DNA from: Aquimarina sp. MAR_2010_214 | GTDB taxonomy: Bacteria; Bacteroidota; Bacteroidia; Flavobacteriales; Flavobacteriaceae | DNA length: 64,000 nt | Direction: 5' to 3' | NCBI RefSeq assembly: GCF_002846555.1 | Contig: NZ_PJMS01000001.1 | Coordinates: forward strand, 4,324,501-4,388,500 | Shown: positions 16,523-26,262 of the stretch, one piece after another | Layout of the letters: the number at the start of each line of letters is the position of its first letter | How positions within the stretch are numbered: position 1 is the first letter of the stretch | Notes under the pieces: generated by a model | Database searches by the model: none | Told to the model about the DNA's origin: nothing | What the model saw: only the letters and a program-made list of their open reading frames with translations | Made by a program: the position numbers and the translations under genes

Positions 16523-17251
16523 ATGAAAAAGCTATTATTAGTATTTCCAATACTAGGAATGTTATTTTTTGCATCATGTGATCGTGATGAAACGAATGAA
16601 ACAACTGATATTACTGGTGAAACAGAAATAGAAGAAGTTAAAAGTTTATATGACTTTCATACAGATATTAAAATTCAGTCTGATGAAGGAAGCGAAGCGA
16701 TAATGAGGGTATTCTCTAATTCTGAACAAGAATTATCTAATTATTCCAATAAAAATATGATGTTGGTAGAAATTGGAAATAAAGAAACCTTAAAACAGAG
16801 TTTGACTCGTCATGGTGTTGTGCAAGAGGGTCAAGAGAATTCATCTGAAGAAGAAAAGAATATTGATCTTCCGCAGAATGATGATAACATCGTAGATGAC
16901 ATTGCCTTTCAATTGGTAAAAATTACTAAAAGAAATCCAAATGTAAAATATGCTGTTAGTTTTATACATCCAGAAACTAATTCTTCTAAAGCTTCTTGGA
17001 AGACATATACTCATTTAAGTCCAGTTAATTCTAAGTTTGCAGAAATATTAAGGCATTCTGTAGTACGAAGAGTATATTATGGACTTAGGTTCAAAGAACA
17101 CTCATACAATAGTTGGACAAATATTGTTAGTGAATGGAAAAAAGTAAAAAATGGTCAAAGTTTTTCTCATCATAAAGATCCTTGCTATCAATTTAGAATG
17201 CGAGTTAAAACAAAAAAGAGATCAGCCTACACTGTTTCTTTTGGGTACTAA
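16523..17251 (+). CDS. Lipoprotein of unknown function (242 aa), CHAT-locus family
   Basis: It opens with MKKLLLVFPILGMLFFASC and acidic DRDETNET, almost the same signal as the lipoproteins at 12303 and 15609. The remainder shares no obvious similarity with them. It is rich in charged residues, with an acidic linker near 110-130 (SSEEEKN, QNDDN) and a basic C-terminal half (RHSVVRRVYYGLRFKEH, RMRVKTKKR). No known domain was recognised. It carries the same putative ECF promoter and UTR hairpin as its neighbour and its own terminator. The pattern of a conserved signal and leader with unrelated mature parts suggests a family of exported effectors or substrates under common control (inference). 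Confidence 0.75.
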   Translation: MKKLLLVFPILGMLFFASCDRDETNETTDITGETEIEEVKSLYDFHTDIKIQSDEGSEAIMRVFSNSEQELSNYSNKNMMLVEIGNKETLKQSLTRHGVVQEGQENSSEEEKNIDLPQNDDNIVDDIAFQLVKITKRNPNVKYAVSFIHPETNSSKASWKTYTHLSPVNSKFAEILRHSVVRRVYYGLRFKEHSYNSWTNIVSEWKKVKNGQSFSHHKDPCYQFRMRVKTKKRSAYTVSFGY

Positions 17252-17283
17252 AAGGTATTTAAAACCATATTAGATTTATTAAT

Positions 17284-17328
17284 AGATGTCGTTTGTATAT
17301 TAAATTTACAAACGACATCTTTATTTTA
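17284..17328 (+). terminator. Rho-independent terminator after lipoprotein 16523
   Basis: A 14-bp perfect stem (AGATGTCGTTTGTA with its complement) is followed by TTATTTTA. It begins 33 bp after the stop. Confidence 0.8.
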
Positions 17329-17379
17329 GTACTAAAACCACTTCTTTTCGAAGTTTTCTGACATATATAAAATCAAAGA

Positions 17380-18114
17380 TCAATCTACCTTTTTTATTTT
17401 ACCCATACCACGATGATCCAACTTTGTGGTTTTAGCATCTCCTTTATAATAAACGCTACCAATACCAGAAGAAGTTATACTAATTTCTTGTTGTGCATTT
17501 ACTTCTACTTTTCCGATACCTGAGTTATTAATCTCTAATTTCTGAGCAACCAAATCAAAAGCTCTTAAAGCTCCTGTGCCATTATTATTAAGAATTACTT
17601 CTGCAACTTTTCCTTTCAAAGTAAAATTACCTACCATTGAAATTTCACCATCTAATTTTTTACAATCTAATTCTAAAGACGTATTTCCTACTCCAGATGC
17701 TTCGACATCAAGTGCATTAAGGGAAAGCTTAGAAGAAGTTTTAACATTTCCTACTCCTCTTACCTCTAGCTTTTCTATATCCTTTAAAGTCACATAAACA
17801 TTCATTTTGGTTTTTTTCTTCACCTTTATTCCTTTTTTCCGGTTTAAAACCAATGCATTCCCTTTGTTTTTGATAACTACAACTTCTTGTAAATTCTCAT
17901 CAGTTTCTACTTTCACAGATTCCTTTGCTCCTTGAGTAAGGTATACATTATAAACTCCATTTATAATGATCTCATTAAAAGATGATATTGCTCTTTCTTG
18001 AGTGACAACATTACCATTACCTCTTAACTTATTTTGAGCAGTCATTTGGTTAATAGTAAATAAAGATACCACCATATAGAGTAGCGCTACGAAATTATTG
18101 TTTTGTGTTTTCAT
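17380..18114 (-). CDS. DUF2807 (putative auto-transporter adhesin head GIN) protein
   Basis: A 244-residue secreted protein with a signal peptide ending near NQMTAQ. The mature part is the DUF2807 beta-helix typical of Bacteroidetes. Regular glycine-centred repeats such as ASGVGNTSLEL, SMVGNFTLKG, NNNGTGALRAF, NSGIGKVEVNA and SSGIGSVYYKG mark successive coils. It opens with the usual FNEIIINGVYNVYLTQG. The function of this family is not established; members are extracytoplasmic. It stands alone and converges with the lipoprotein gene at 16523. Confidence 0.85.
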   Translation of the reverse strand: MKTQNNNFVALLYMVVSLFTINQMTAQNKLRGNGNVVTQERAISSFNEIIINGVYNVYLTQGAKESVKVETDENLQEVVVIKNKGNALVLNRKKGIKVKKKTKMNVYVTLKDIEKLEVRGVGNVKTSSKLSLNALDVEASGVGNTSLELDCKKLDGEISMVGNFTLKGKVAEVILNNNGTGALRAFDLVAQKLEINNSGIGKVEVNAQQEISITSSGIGSVYYKGDAKTTKLDHRGMGKIKKVD

Positions 18115-18242
18115 TTTAGATATGTTTTAAATGTTCTTGAATGATTATGTATAATCAAAAGATAAAACTATTCTCATATTGTTACAGTTTGTGAGGAACA
18201 AAATTAGAAAGATGTAACTAATAGTATAGATTAGTGCAATAA

Positions 18243-18273
18243 AAAATGCGCAGCTTTTGGCTGCGCATTTTAA
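18243..18273 (-). terminator. Terminator downstream of dnaK
   Basis: On the minus strand AAATGCGCAGC, a 5-nt loop, GCTGCGCATTT and a T-rich tail (TTTTTTATT) form a classical terminator 27 bp after the dnaK stop. The T-rich flank on the plus strand is weaker. Confidence 0.8.
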
Positions 18274-18299
18274 TTTATATATAAACTAGTAGTATATAC

Positions 18300-20213
18300 T
18301 TACTTCACTTCTTCAAAGTCGACATCTTCTACATCACTTCCTTCAGAATCATCACTAGAAGATTGGTCTGCTCCTGCATCAGGACCAGGTTGTTCTCCCT
18401 GTTGTGCGTCTGCCTGAGCTTTGTACATTTCTTCACTAGCTACTTTCCATGCTTCATTGATTTTATCAAGAGCAGGTGTAATCACCGCAAGATCTTTAGA
18501 CTCATACGCTTTCTTCAATTCTTCTAAAGCTTCCTCAACTGGTTTTTTCTTATCATCAGATAATTTATCTCCAAATTCTTTAAGTTGCTTTTCTGTCTGG
18601 AAGATCATTCCATCTGCTTCATTAAGCTTGTCTGCAGTTTCTTTTGCTGTTTTATCAGCTTCGGCATTTGCTTCTGCTTCTTGCTTCATTTTCTCAATTT
18701 CTTCTTCTGTTAATCCTGAAGAAGCTTCGATACGAATATCCTGAGATTTGTTTGTAGCTTTATCTGTAGCAGAGACTTTGATAATACCATTAGCATCGAT
18801 ATCAAAAGTAACTTCGATCTGAGGAGTTCCTCTTTGTGCTGGTGGAATCCCGTCTAAATGAAAACGACCAATTGTTTTATTATCTGCTGCCATTGGGCGC
18901 TCCCCTTGTAGCACATGGATCTCTACAGACGGCTGATTATCTGCAGCTGTAGAAAACACTTGTGATTTCTTGGTAGGGATCGTAGTGTTAGCTTCAATAA
19001 GCTTAGTCATTACATTACCCATTGTTTCGATACCAAGAGAAAGTGGAGTTACATCTAATAAAAGTACATCTTTAACATCTCCTGTTAATACTCCTCCTTG
19101 AATTGCTGCTCCAACGGCAACAACCTCATCAGGATTAACTCCTTTACTAGGTGCTTTCCCAAAGAATTTCTCTACTGCTTCCTGTACTGCAGGAATACGA
19201 GTAGATCCACCAACTAATATGATTTCATCGATATCACTTGTAGATAATCCTGCTGCCTTAAGTGCTGTACGGCAAGGTTCGATAGTTCTTTTTACTAAGT
19301 CATCAATTAATTGATCAAATTTTGACTTAGTTAATGATCTTACCAAGTGCTTAGGTCCACTTGCTGTAGCCGTAACATATGGTAAATTAATTTCTGTTTG
19401 TGAAGATGATGACAATTCAATCTTAGCTTTTTCTGCAGCTTCTTTAAGACGTTGCAATGCCATTGGATCCTTTCTAAGATCCATATTTTCATCAGCTTTG
19501 AATTCTTCTGCTAACCAATCAATGATTTTTTGATCTACATCATCTCCTCCTAAATGTGTATCACCGTCTGTAGATAATACTTCAAAAACGCCATCTCCAA
19601 GTTCTAAGATAGATACATCATGTGTACCACCACCAAAATCAAATACAACGATTTTCTGATCTGTACCTTTTTTATCAAGTCCATATGCCAAAGCTGCTGC
19701 TGTAGGCTCATTGATAATTCGCTCTACTTTAAGTCCTGCAATCTCACCAGCTTCTTTAGTAGCCTGGCGTTGTGCATCATTAAAGTAAGCAGGTACAGTA
19801 ATTACTGCGCTAGTTACATCCTGACCAAGATAATCTTCTGCAGTTTTCTTCATTTTCTGAAGTGTCATTGCAGATAATTCTTGTGGTGTATATAAACGTC
19901 CATCGATATCTACTCGAGGTGTGTCATTATCTCCTTTTACAACTTTATAAGCTGCTCTTTCAGCTTCTTTTGAAGATTCTGAGAATTTATTTCCCATAAA
20001 TCTCTTAATTGAAGAGATAGTCTTAGTTGGATTTGTAACCGCCTGACGTTTTGCAGGGTCTCCAACTTTAATTTCTCCTCCTTCTACAAAAGCAATTACA
20101 GAAGGGGTGGTTCTTTTACCTTCGGCATTAGGGATTACTACAGGCTCATTACCTTCCATTACAGAAACACAAGAGTTGGTTGTCCCTAAGTCTATTCCTA
20201 TTATTTTACTCAT
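18300..20213 (-). CDS. dnaK: Chaperone DnaK (Hsp70)
   Basis: A 637-residue Hsp70 that folds and refolds proteins in the cytoplasm with DnaJ and GrpE. Hallmarks are the N-terminal phosphate loop [18 protein letters not shown], the phosphate-2 motif [25 protein letters not shown], the substrate-binding domain start [13 protein letters not shown], the helical lid, and an acidic tail ending [11 protein letters not shown]. Full length. There is no dnaJ or grpE in the window, so it is transcribed alone, ending in a strong terminator. A TGACA-N3-TGTCA palindrome lies in its upstream region. Confidence 0.98.
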   Translation of the reverse strand: MSKIIGIDLGTTNSCVSVMEGNEPVVIPNAEGKRTTPSVIAFVEGGEIKVGDPAKRQAVTNPTKTISSIKRFMGNKFSESSKEAERAAYKVVKGDNDTPRVDIDGRLYTPQELSAMTLQKMKKTAEDYLGQDVTSAVITVPAYFNDAQRQATKEAGEIAGLKVERIINEPTAAALAYGLDKKGTDQKIVVFDFGGGTHDVSILELGDGVFEVLSTDGDTHLGGDDVDQKIIDWLAEEFKADENMDLRKDPMALQRLKEAAEKAKIELSSSSQTEINLPYVTATASGPKHLVRSLTKSKFDQLIDDLVKRTIEPCRTALKAAGLSTSDIDEIILVGGSTRIPAVQEAVEKFFGKAPSKGVNPDEVVAVGAAIQGGVLTGDVKDVLLLDVTPLSLGIETMGNVMTKLIEANTTIPTKKSQVFSTAADNQPSVEIHVLQGERPMAADNKTIGRFHLDGIPPAQRGTPQIEVTFDIDANGIIKVSATDKATNKSQDIRIEASSGLTEEEIEKMKQEAEANAEADKTAKETADKLNEADGMIFQTEKQLKEFGDKLSDDKKKPVEEALEELKKAYESKDLAVITPALDKINEAWKVASEEMYKAQADAQQGEQPGPDAGADQSSSDDSEGSDVEDVDFEEVK

Positions 20214-20290
20214 TTTTATCTTAAATTGTTATACTATTGTTCTTAATACTTATTGCTGTTAGGTCAATGATTATGCCATTACGATCTATC

Positions 20291-20303
20291 TGACAGGATG
20301 TCA
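20291..20303 (-). promoter_or_regulatory. Candidate operator palindrome upstream of dnaK
   Basis: TGACA-GGA-TGTCA is a perfect 5-bp inverted repeat with a 3-nt spacer, 78 bp upstream of the dnaK start. It is a candidate heat-shock regulatory site; no binding protein can be named. Confidence 0.35.
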
Positions 20304-20437
20304 TTATCATCATCAACTTTAGTGACTTAATTATAAACTGAAAAACAAAAACAGGATTAACTATTCTTTAAAAAATAAGTTTCTTTGTTGCCAAAAAACT
20401 ATATTTACCCCCGAAATTTTATCAATATTTTTGTGTT

Positions 20438-21862
20438 ATGGAATGCATTAGTGTTTTTGATATGCTGAAAATAGGCGTAGGCCCCTCAAGTTCACATACA
20501 TTAGGCCCATGGCGGGCAGGAAGACGTTGGATCGCAGAATTAAAAGAACAAGAACTCTTTGAATCTGTTTCGACCATTACTATTGATCTTTTTGGATCAT
20601 TATCTTTAACCGGAAAAGGGCATGCAACAGATATCGCTGTCATCCTAGGGTTATATGGCTATGATCCGCAAACCATAGATGTTTCCAAAATCAACACTAT
20701 TATTGACAACCTTAATACTTCTAAGGAACTCTTTTTAAATAGTGAAGTTTACATACCTTTTGATCCCGAAACACAAATTATTTTTAATAGAGAATTCAAA
20801 GAATTTCATCCTAATGGCATGACTTTTCATGCCAATCTAAAAGATGGAAATAAAGTTTCTTCCTCTTTTTATTCTATCGGCGGAGGTTTTGTAGTAAAAG
20901 AAGAACGAAAGAGAAAAGAACAAAAGCTTACTGCTTTTAAACAATTCCCTATGCCTATCCATAAGGCAACCGATCTTTTGGAATATTGTACTTCAAAAAA
21001 CAAAAAAGTATCTGAAATTGTTCTTGATAATGAGCGTTCACTGCATAATGATGATGAAATTGATGAAAGGATAGCTCAAGTGTGGAATGTAATGCTTGAG
21101 TCTATGTACACTGGATGCCATACAGAAGGTACTTTGCCTGGTGGATTGAATGTAAGGCGAAGAGCATATGATACTCATAAAAAATTAATAGGCAATACGC
21201 CATATACTACTCCAACAGAATGGATTGAAGCTATACGAAATACTGAAGTCAAATTTCGTCAAATATTAAAATGGGTATCATGTCTTGCTTTGGCAGTTAA
21301 TGAGGTAAATGCATCTCTGGGTCGTGTAGTGACAGCCCCTACCAATGGAAGTGCTGGTGTTATACCGGCCGTAATGATGTACTATATGGTTATTGAAAAT
21401 CATGATGCAAATTTTGATGATGTAAAACAATTCATGCTCGTCGCTGGAGAAATTGGCAGTCTTTTCAAAAAGGGCGCTACTATTTCTGCAGCTATGGGGG
21501 GATGCCAGGCAGAAATTGGTGTCTCATCTGCTATGGCGGCTGGAGCATTGACAGAACTCATGGGAGGCACTCCCGAACAAGTTCTAATGGCAAGTGAAAT
21601 TGCAATGGAACATCATCTAGGACTAACATGTGATCCAATAGCTGGATTAGTACAGATTCCTTGTATCGAAAGAAATGCAATGGGAGCTATAAAGGCCATT
21701 AATGCTTGTGAAATGGCATTAGACACAAATGCTGCAAATGCCAAAGTTCCCTTAGATAAGGTGATCGAAACCATGTGGGAAACTGCTCAAGATATGAATA
21801 CAAAATATAAAGAAACCAGTGAAGGTGGTTTGGCTGTAAAAGTAAATCTTAGTGATTGCTAA
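20438..21862 (+). CDS. sdaA: L-serine ammonia-lyase (serine dehydratase)
   Basis: A 474-residue iron-sulfur L-serine dehydratase of the single-chain SdaA type, which deaminates serine to pyruvate and ammonia in the cytoplasm. The N-terminal beta domain opens with [21 protein letters not shown]. The alpha domain holds [12 protein letters not shown] and the cluster-binding cysteines in [16 protein letters not shown] and [10 protein letters not shown]. Length fits the family. A TATTTTTG box ends only 5 bp before the ATG at 20438, so the transcript leader may be very short, or the promoter lies elsewhere. It is convergent with the NTF2-like gene. Confidence 0.95.
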   Translation: MECISVFDMLKIGVGPSSSHTLGPWRAGRRWIAELKEQELFESVSTITIDLFGSLSLTGKGHATDIAVILGLYGYDPQTIDVSKINTIIDNLNTSKELFLNSEVYIPFDPETQIIFNREFKEFHPNGMTFHANLKDGNKVSSSFYSIGGGFVVKEERKRKEQKLTAFKQFPMPIHKATDLLEYCTSKNKKVSEIVLDNERSLHNDDEIDERIAQVWNVMLESMYTGCHTEGTLPGGLNVRRRAYDTHKKLIGNTPYTTPTEWIEAIRNTEVKFRQILKWVSCLALAVNEVNASLGRVVTAPTNGSAGVIPAVMMYYMVIENHDANFDDVKQFMLVAGEIGSLFKKGATISAAMGGCQAEIGVSSAMAAGALTELMGGTPEQVLMASEIAMEHHLGLTCDPIAGLVQIPCIERNAMGAIKAINACEMALDTNAANAKVPLDKVIETMWETAQDMNTKYKETSEGGLAVKVNLSDC

Positions 21863-21927
21863 ACTTCAGATTACCAGTAACAATTTACACGTTTTTCAAT
21901 GTATTAATTCTCAATATTGAATATAAA

Positions 21928-22410
21928 TCATTGCTTGCACCCTTCTTTAAATCTGGTATCAGCAATAGCAATAATTTTCCACCTTTTACCATCATTAAAT
22001 AGTTGAAATACATTCACTCCACAATGACTGAAATTATCGTTGACATAAAACTCATATGGAGTCCATGCATTTGCAATAGCAGAATCTGCGTCAATTTTAA
22101 AAGCTAGCAATCGTTCGTCCCATTTTTGCTCTTCAGGTCTATTTTGTATAGCCGTTAGAATTTTTTCTACTTCAGTTTTAACTGTCTTCACCTCCCCTTC
22201 TTTGGTTCTTACTATCGTCTGTACTGCAATATTTTCGTCTATTGTAGTCTTCATTTTAGCTGTATCACCAGCGTGAAAACCTTCAAAGAACTCCAAAATA
22301 GTTTGCTTTACTTCATTTTCATATTTGTTTTTATTTTCTTTAGAAACATCTTTCTGAGAAAAAGTAGTATATGAAATAAGTAAAGTAACTAATATCAATA
22401 ATTTATGCAT
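21928..22410 (-). CDS. Secreted NTF2-like (SnoaL-type) protein
   Basis: A 160-residue protein with a signal peptide (LLILVTLLISYTTFSQ) and a mature domain of NTF2-like type: a first helix EVKQTILEFFEGFHAGDTAKMKTTI, then strands ending in GVNVFQLFNDGKRWKIIAIADTRF, the classical last two strands of the fold. Such proteins bind or transform small molecules, or are simply structural; no catalytic set is evident here. A C-terminal cysteine (EGCKQ) and Cys in SHCGVN could form a disulfide. It is a single gene. Confidence 0.75.
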   Translation of the reverse strand: MHKLLILVTLLISYTTFSQKDVSKENKNKYENEVKQTILEFFEGFHAGDTAKMKTTIDENIAVQTIVRTKEGEVKTVKTEVEKILTAIQNRPEEQKWDERLLAFKIDADSAIANAWTPYEFYVNDNFSHCGVNVFQLFNDGKRWKIIAIADTRFKEGCKQ

Positions 22411-22513
22411 AATGTTTATTATTTTAAATACGCATAAAAATAAGGTTTTAATTACTTCTATACTATATAATTTTCACTTCTACATTCTAAAGGAAAATCA
22501 AAACAAATTACAC

Positions 22514-22544
22514 TTGTCATGATATAGGTAATTGATTACTTTTA
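22514..22544 (+). promoter_or_regulatory. Probable promoter of panB
   Basis: TTG (22514-22516), 20 nt, TACTTTTA (22537-22544) approximates the Bacteroidetes TTG / TAnnTTTG pair, 21 bp before the panB start. The last base of the -7 box is A instead of G. Confidence 0.45.
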
Positions 22545-22565
22545 CAATCCTAAAAACAATTCAAA

Positions 22566-23384
22566 ATGTCTACAGCAAAAAAAGATTATAAGCGTGTTAC
22601 AGTAAAATCTCTTATAGAGATGAAGGCTAACCTAGAGAAGATATCTATGCTAACCGCTTATGATTACACTATGGCCAAAATTGTTGATGGAGCTGGAGTG
22701 GATGTTATTCTTGTAGGTGATTCTGCCTCTAACGTAATGGCAGGTCATGAAACTACATTACCTATTACCTTAGATCAGATGATTTATCATGCATCTTCTG
22801 TAATTCGAGCAATTGATCGCGCATTGATTGTTGTCGACCTACCTTTTGGAAGCTATCAGAGTGATCCTAAAGAAGCTTTACGTTCTTCAATACGTATTAT
22901 GAAAGAATCAGGCGGACATGCTGTAAAACTTGAAGGAGGTAAAGAAGTTAAGGAATCTATTAAAAGGATTCTTAATGCCGGTATTCCGGTTATGGGTCAC
23001 CTTGGTCTTACTCCGCAATCTATATATAAATTCGGAACCTATACTGTACGGGCAAAAGAAGAAGAAGAAGCACAAAAATTAAAACAAGATGCTCTTATGC
23101 TTGAGAAAGCAGGATGTTTTGCAATTGTTCTTGAAAAAGTGCCTGCCAAATTGGCTAGAGAAGTAGCCGAAAGTCTTACTATTCCTATCATTGGTATTGG
23201 AGCAGGAAATGGTGTAGATGGGCAAGTGTTGGTAACTCATGATATGCTAGGAATGACTCACGAATTTAATCCTCGTTTTTTAAGACGTTATTTAGACTTA
23301 TATACAGAAATGACTAATGCTTTTAAACAATATGTTACCGATGTGAAGGCTGTTGATTTCCCTAATGAAGATGAGCAATATTAA
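22566..23384 (+). CDS. panB: 3-methyl-2-oxobutanoate hydroxymethyltransferase
   Basis: A 272-residue ketopantoate hydroxymethyltransferase, the first committed step of pantothenate and coenzyme A synthesis, which adds a hydroxymethyl group from methylene-tetrahydrofolate to 2-oxoisovalerate. Family blocks in order are [33 protein letters not shown] (metal and substrate site), [15 protein letters not shown] and [15 protein letters not shown]. Full length. panC and panD are not nearby. It is followed after 4 bp by a pseudouridine synthase gene, as often seen in Flavobacteriia. Confidence 0.97.
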   Translation: MSTAKKDYKRVTVKSLIEMKANLEKISMLTAYDYTMAKIVDGAGVDVILVGDSASNVMAGHETTLPITLDQMIYHASSVIRAIDRALIVVDLPFGSYQSDPKEALRSSIRIMKESGGHAVKLEGGKEVKESIKRILNAGIPVMGHLGLTPQSIYKFGTYTVRAKEEEEAQKLKQDALMLEKAGCFAIVLEKVPAKLAREVAESLTIPIIGIGAGNGVDGQVLVTHDMLGMTHEFNPRFLRRYLDLYTEMTNAFKQYVTDVKAVDFPNEDEQY

Positions 23385-23388
23385 TTAG

Positions 23389-24126
23389 TTGTTAGTCGAA
23401 AATATTCAATTACCTTATTTACAAAAGTTGACCAAAAAAATCATTTCAAATAAAGATAATCTACAGGTTCTCTATGAAGATAACCATATTATTATTGTCA
23501 ACAAACGTCCAGGAGATATTGTACAAGGTGATAAGACAGGAGATAAACCTCTTAACGAAGTTGTCAAAGAGTATATTGCAGAAAAATATAATAAGCCAGG
23601 AGCAGTATACTTGGGTGTTGTCCATAGGTTAGATCGTCCTACAAGCGGAATTGTTGTTTTTGCAAGAACAAGTAAAGCCCTTCCTAGACTTAACGCATTA
23701 TTTGCTAACAAAGAAGCTCAAAAAACATATTGGGCCGTGGTAAAGGATTGCCCACCAAAAAAACATGACAACTTAACACATTGGCTAAAACGTAATCCAA
23801 AACAAAATAAATCCTATGCACATACAAACGAAGTACCTGACAGTAAAAAAGCAGTTTTAGAATATCAGTTAATCAAAAAACTAGATAATTATTGTTTATT
23901 AGAAATTGATCTTCATACTGGGCGTCATCATCAAATACGCTCACAACTCTCTAGTATTGGTTGCATAATCAAAGGTGATCTGAAATATGGGGCCGATCGG
24001 AGTAATAAAGATGGTAGTATTCATTTACATGCCCGAAAGTTATCTTTTATTCATCCCGTTAAAAAAGAGAATATATCTATTATTGCTCCTCCTCCAAAAG
24101 ACAGTATATGGAATATTTGTTATTAA
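23389..24126 (+). CDS. RluA-family RNA pseudouridine synthase
   Basis: A 245-residue pseudouridine synthase of the RluA/RluC/RluD family. The catalytic motif is HRLDRPTSG (Asp82), followed by FARTSKALPRLNALF and the RNA-binding GRHHQIRSQLSSIGCIIKGD. There is no S4 domain at the N-terminus, so it belongs to the short class that modifies rRNA or tRNA; the target uridine cannot be named. The TTG at 23389 is chosen because no ATG lies before the conserved VLYEDNHIIIVNK; the first few residues are uncertain. It lies 4 bp after panB and 12 bp before the membrane protein, so all three are probably co-transcribed. Confidence 0.9.
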   Translation: MLVENIQLPYLQKLTKKIISNKDNLQVLYEDNHIIIVNKRPGDIVQGDKTGDKPLNEVVKEYIAEKYNKPGAVYLGVVHRLDRPTSGIVVFARTSKALPRLNALFANKEAQKTYWAVVKDCPPKKHDNLTHWLKRNPKQNKSYAHTNEVPDSKKAVLEYQLIKKLDNYCLLEIDLHTGRHHQIRSQLSSIGCIIKGDLKYGADRSNKDGSIHLHARKLSFIHPVKKENISIIAPPPKDSIWNICY

Positions 24127-24138
24127 AATAATAATAAC

Positions 24139-24999
24139 ATGGAATCAACTTTAAATTTTTTAGATCAAATCGATTGGAAATCATTATGGGAAATTATTAG
24201 AGATATTGTATTACCCCATTCTGGTACTTTGATTTTAAACTGTATCCTTTTTTTGTTCTTAGGTTTTATTATAGCTATTGTTTATTGTATTGTTTTATAT
24301 CGAAAAGGTATTTTTAAGAGAACCCCAAAATATTATAACTGGGCTGTAAAACTCTATATCCCGTTATTAATTATCGGAATGTTGTATGTATTTGGACAAT
24401 GGGGTATAATACGGGGGGTATATAGAATAATAAATGTAGAGCGTCCTATAGTCGTCACAAATATTTATAAGGGTACATTAGAATATTTTTTTGATAATGA
24501 ACAAGAAAAAAATAAATTTTTAATTTCTCTTCAACTCTTAGCAATGGAAACAGAATCTAGTTCAAAAGATTTTATAACATTGCTCAAAAGCCATTATGAA
24601 AAAAAAGAAACTAAAGATCAATCGTTTATCGGTTCTGTAGAAAACAAATTAGCTACATTTTTTATCAATCATTATGGAGAAGAAATTTACACCTATGCTC
24701 TATACAATATGATTACTACAGCTGCTGGAAAAGGAGCTCATGTTGATGTTTCGGATTCCTTTTCTTATGAACAGTTTAAAGTTGCTATTGATTTCTTATT
24801 AGAAGTAGGGCATCAAGATTTGGAAAAAATAATTTTAGAAAAATTAGATAATTGGTTACAAGACGTACTTTCATCTCAATATTATAGCATAATAAAATCG
24901 TTACTCATTCTACTCATTTTAATAATGATAATACCATTTATAGAGTATTTCATCTACAAAAAATGGATTGCTCCCAAATATAATACGCAGATATCATAA
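24139..24999 (+). CDS. Membrane protein of unknown function (286 aa)
   Basis: Not recognised. Three hydrophobic helices are visible: about 31-54 (LILNCILFLFLGFIIAIVYCIVLY), 72-90 (LYIPLLIIGMLYVFGQW) and 255-275 (SLLILLILIMIIPFIEYFI). Between the second and third lies a soluble segment of about 160 residues, mainly helical and charged, containing FLISLQLLAMETESSSKDF and DVSDSFSYEQFKVAIDFLLEVG. It is the third gene after panB and the pseudouridine synthase, with 12 bp spacing, so probably in the same transcript; this says little about function. Confidence 0.75.
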   Translation: MESTLNFLDQIDWKSLWEIIRDIVLPHSGTLILNCILFLFLGFIIAIVYCIVLYRKGIFKRTPKYYNWAVKLYIPLLIIGMLYVFGQWGIIRGVYRIINVERPIVVTNIYKGTLEYFFDNEQEKNKFLISLQLLAMETESSSKDFITLLKSHYEKKETKDQSFIGSVENKLATFFINHYGEEIYTYALYNMITTAAGKGAHVDVSDSFSYEQFKVAIDFLLEVGHQDLEKIILEKLDNWLQDVLSSQYYSIIKSLLILLILIMIIPFIEYFIYKKWIAPKYNTQIS

Positions 25000-25398
25000 A
25001 ACTTGTTTAATCGAATTCATACAAAATCTATATCTACAAGCAAAACAATATAACAAAGTGAAATATTTTGAAGCAGTTTCGAGCTGTAATAGATTTTCTA
25101 ATACATAATAATATGGGGTGAAATGTGTTTCATTTTTTTCTGGCTAAACTAAAAATCTGATACTTTTCTTATGAATTAATTTAGATCAGAACTAGTATAG
25201 AAGCATCAATTCGAGTGATTTTTCAGAATAAAATGGAGAAAAAAACTGTATCGAAAATATTTTTTTTCGAGAAAGAGTCACTATTTTCTTAGGTCGCATC
25301 GAATTGATGTAATTTTCTTACATCTAATTCAGATTAATAGAGTGTCATATTTTTAGAAAGTTATACTATTTCAAAACTATGTTTTGCATATGTATCGT
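25000..25398. other. Gene-free gap with nested inverted repeats
   Basis: No gene recognised. An 11-bp perfect inverted repeat (CATCAATTCGA 25204-25214, TCGAATTGATG 25299-25309) encloses an inner TCGAAAA/TTTTCGA stem at about 25251-25270. It could be a structured RNA, a processed 3' region for the minus-strand transporter gene, or a relic of a small mobile repeat. Confidence 0.4.
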
Positions 25399-26259
25399 TT
25401 ACCTATATGTTCTTATACTCTCCACAACAACAGAAGTTAAAATTAGAACACCTCCAATAATTGTCGAAAACACGGGAATTTCTTTCAAGAAAATGATTCC
25501 TATAATAATACCATACACTGGTTGCACACTACTGATAATACTAGCTGTTGTGATTGAAAATCGTTTAAAACTTGCCAAAAACAACGTATGTCCGATAGCA
25601 GTGGTTAATAAAGCCAAAGTTAAGGTAGGTAACCATTGGTTTTTTATACCAGAGCTATCCATAATAAATAAAAATGGTAAAAGAAGAATGCTAATAACGA
25701 TTAATTGATACCACATCAATACCGAACCATTATAGTTGCCTACTTTGGTTTTCATGATAAGGTTTCTCAATGAATAGCACAAAGCAGAGATTATACCTAA
25801 AATTACTGCTTTTGTATATGAATTACTAAAATCCAGATCAGGAACCAAAAAATAAATACCTAGTAACACTAACAATGCTAATAGTAAATGTATTTTCTGA
25901 AATTTTGTTTTTAATAATATAGGTTCTAATAGCGCCGTAATAACTGGATAAGTAAATATAGAAAGCATTCCAATAGCAACATTGGATAGTTTTAAAGCAT
26001 AGAAATAGGTAATCCAATGCAATCCCATCAATACTCCACTTAAAATAATTGTGAGTCGATCTTTACTCCCTGTTCTAAAAGAAATGCCTTTCCATCTGCA
26101 AAAAATAAATAACAATATCCCCGCTAGAATAGATCTAAAACAAATAATCACAGGTACGGGCATATCGATATACCTTCCTAATGCTCCCGAGGTGCTAATT
26201 AGCAACATTGCAAAATTTAACTCGAGTATATTTTTTAAGTGTTGGTTACTTTTTGACAA
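25399..26259 (-). CDS. EamA/DMT-family transporter
   Basis: A 286-residue inner-membrane protein with about ten hydrophobic helices in two homologous halves, typical of the EamA (DMT superfamily) permeases that export or import amino acids, nucleobase-like compounds and other small metabolites. Family-like features are the SGALGRYIDMPVPVIICFRS segment in the first half and SVQPVYGIIIGIIFLKEIPVFSTIIGGVLI in the second. The substrate cannot be predicted. It lies 3 bp downstream of the T9SS surface protein gene on the same strand, so the two may share a transcript even though the functions look unrelated. Confidence 0.88.
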   Translation of the reverse strand: MSKSNQHLKNILELNFAMLLISTSGALGRYIDMPVPVIICFRSILAGILLFIFCRWKGISFRTGSKDRLTIILSGVLMGLHWITYFYALKLSNVAIGMLSIFTYPVITALLEPILLKTKFQKIHLLLALLVLLGIYFLVPDLDFSNSYTKAVILGIISALCYSLRNLIMKTKVGNYNGSVLMWYQLIVISILLLPFLFIMDSSGIKNQWLPTLTLALLTTAIGHTLFLASFKRFSITTASIISSVQPVYGIIIGIIFLKEIPVFSTIIGGVLILTSVVVESIRTYR

Positions 26260-26262
26260 GAT

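Noticed and set aside
23472..23711. Minus-strand frame inside the RluA-type gene
   Set aside because: It overlaps the conserved pseudouridine synthase motif region in the antisense direction.
25379..25708. Plus-strand frame over the EamA transporter
   Set aside because: It is antisense to a clear membrane transporter gene and lacks a signal or family.
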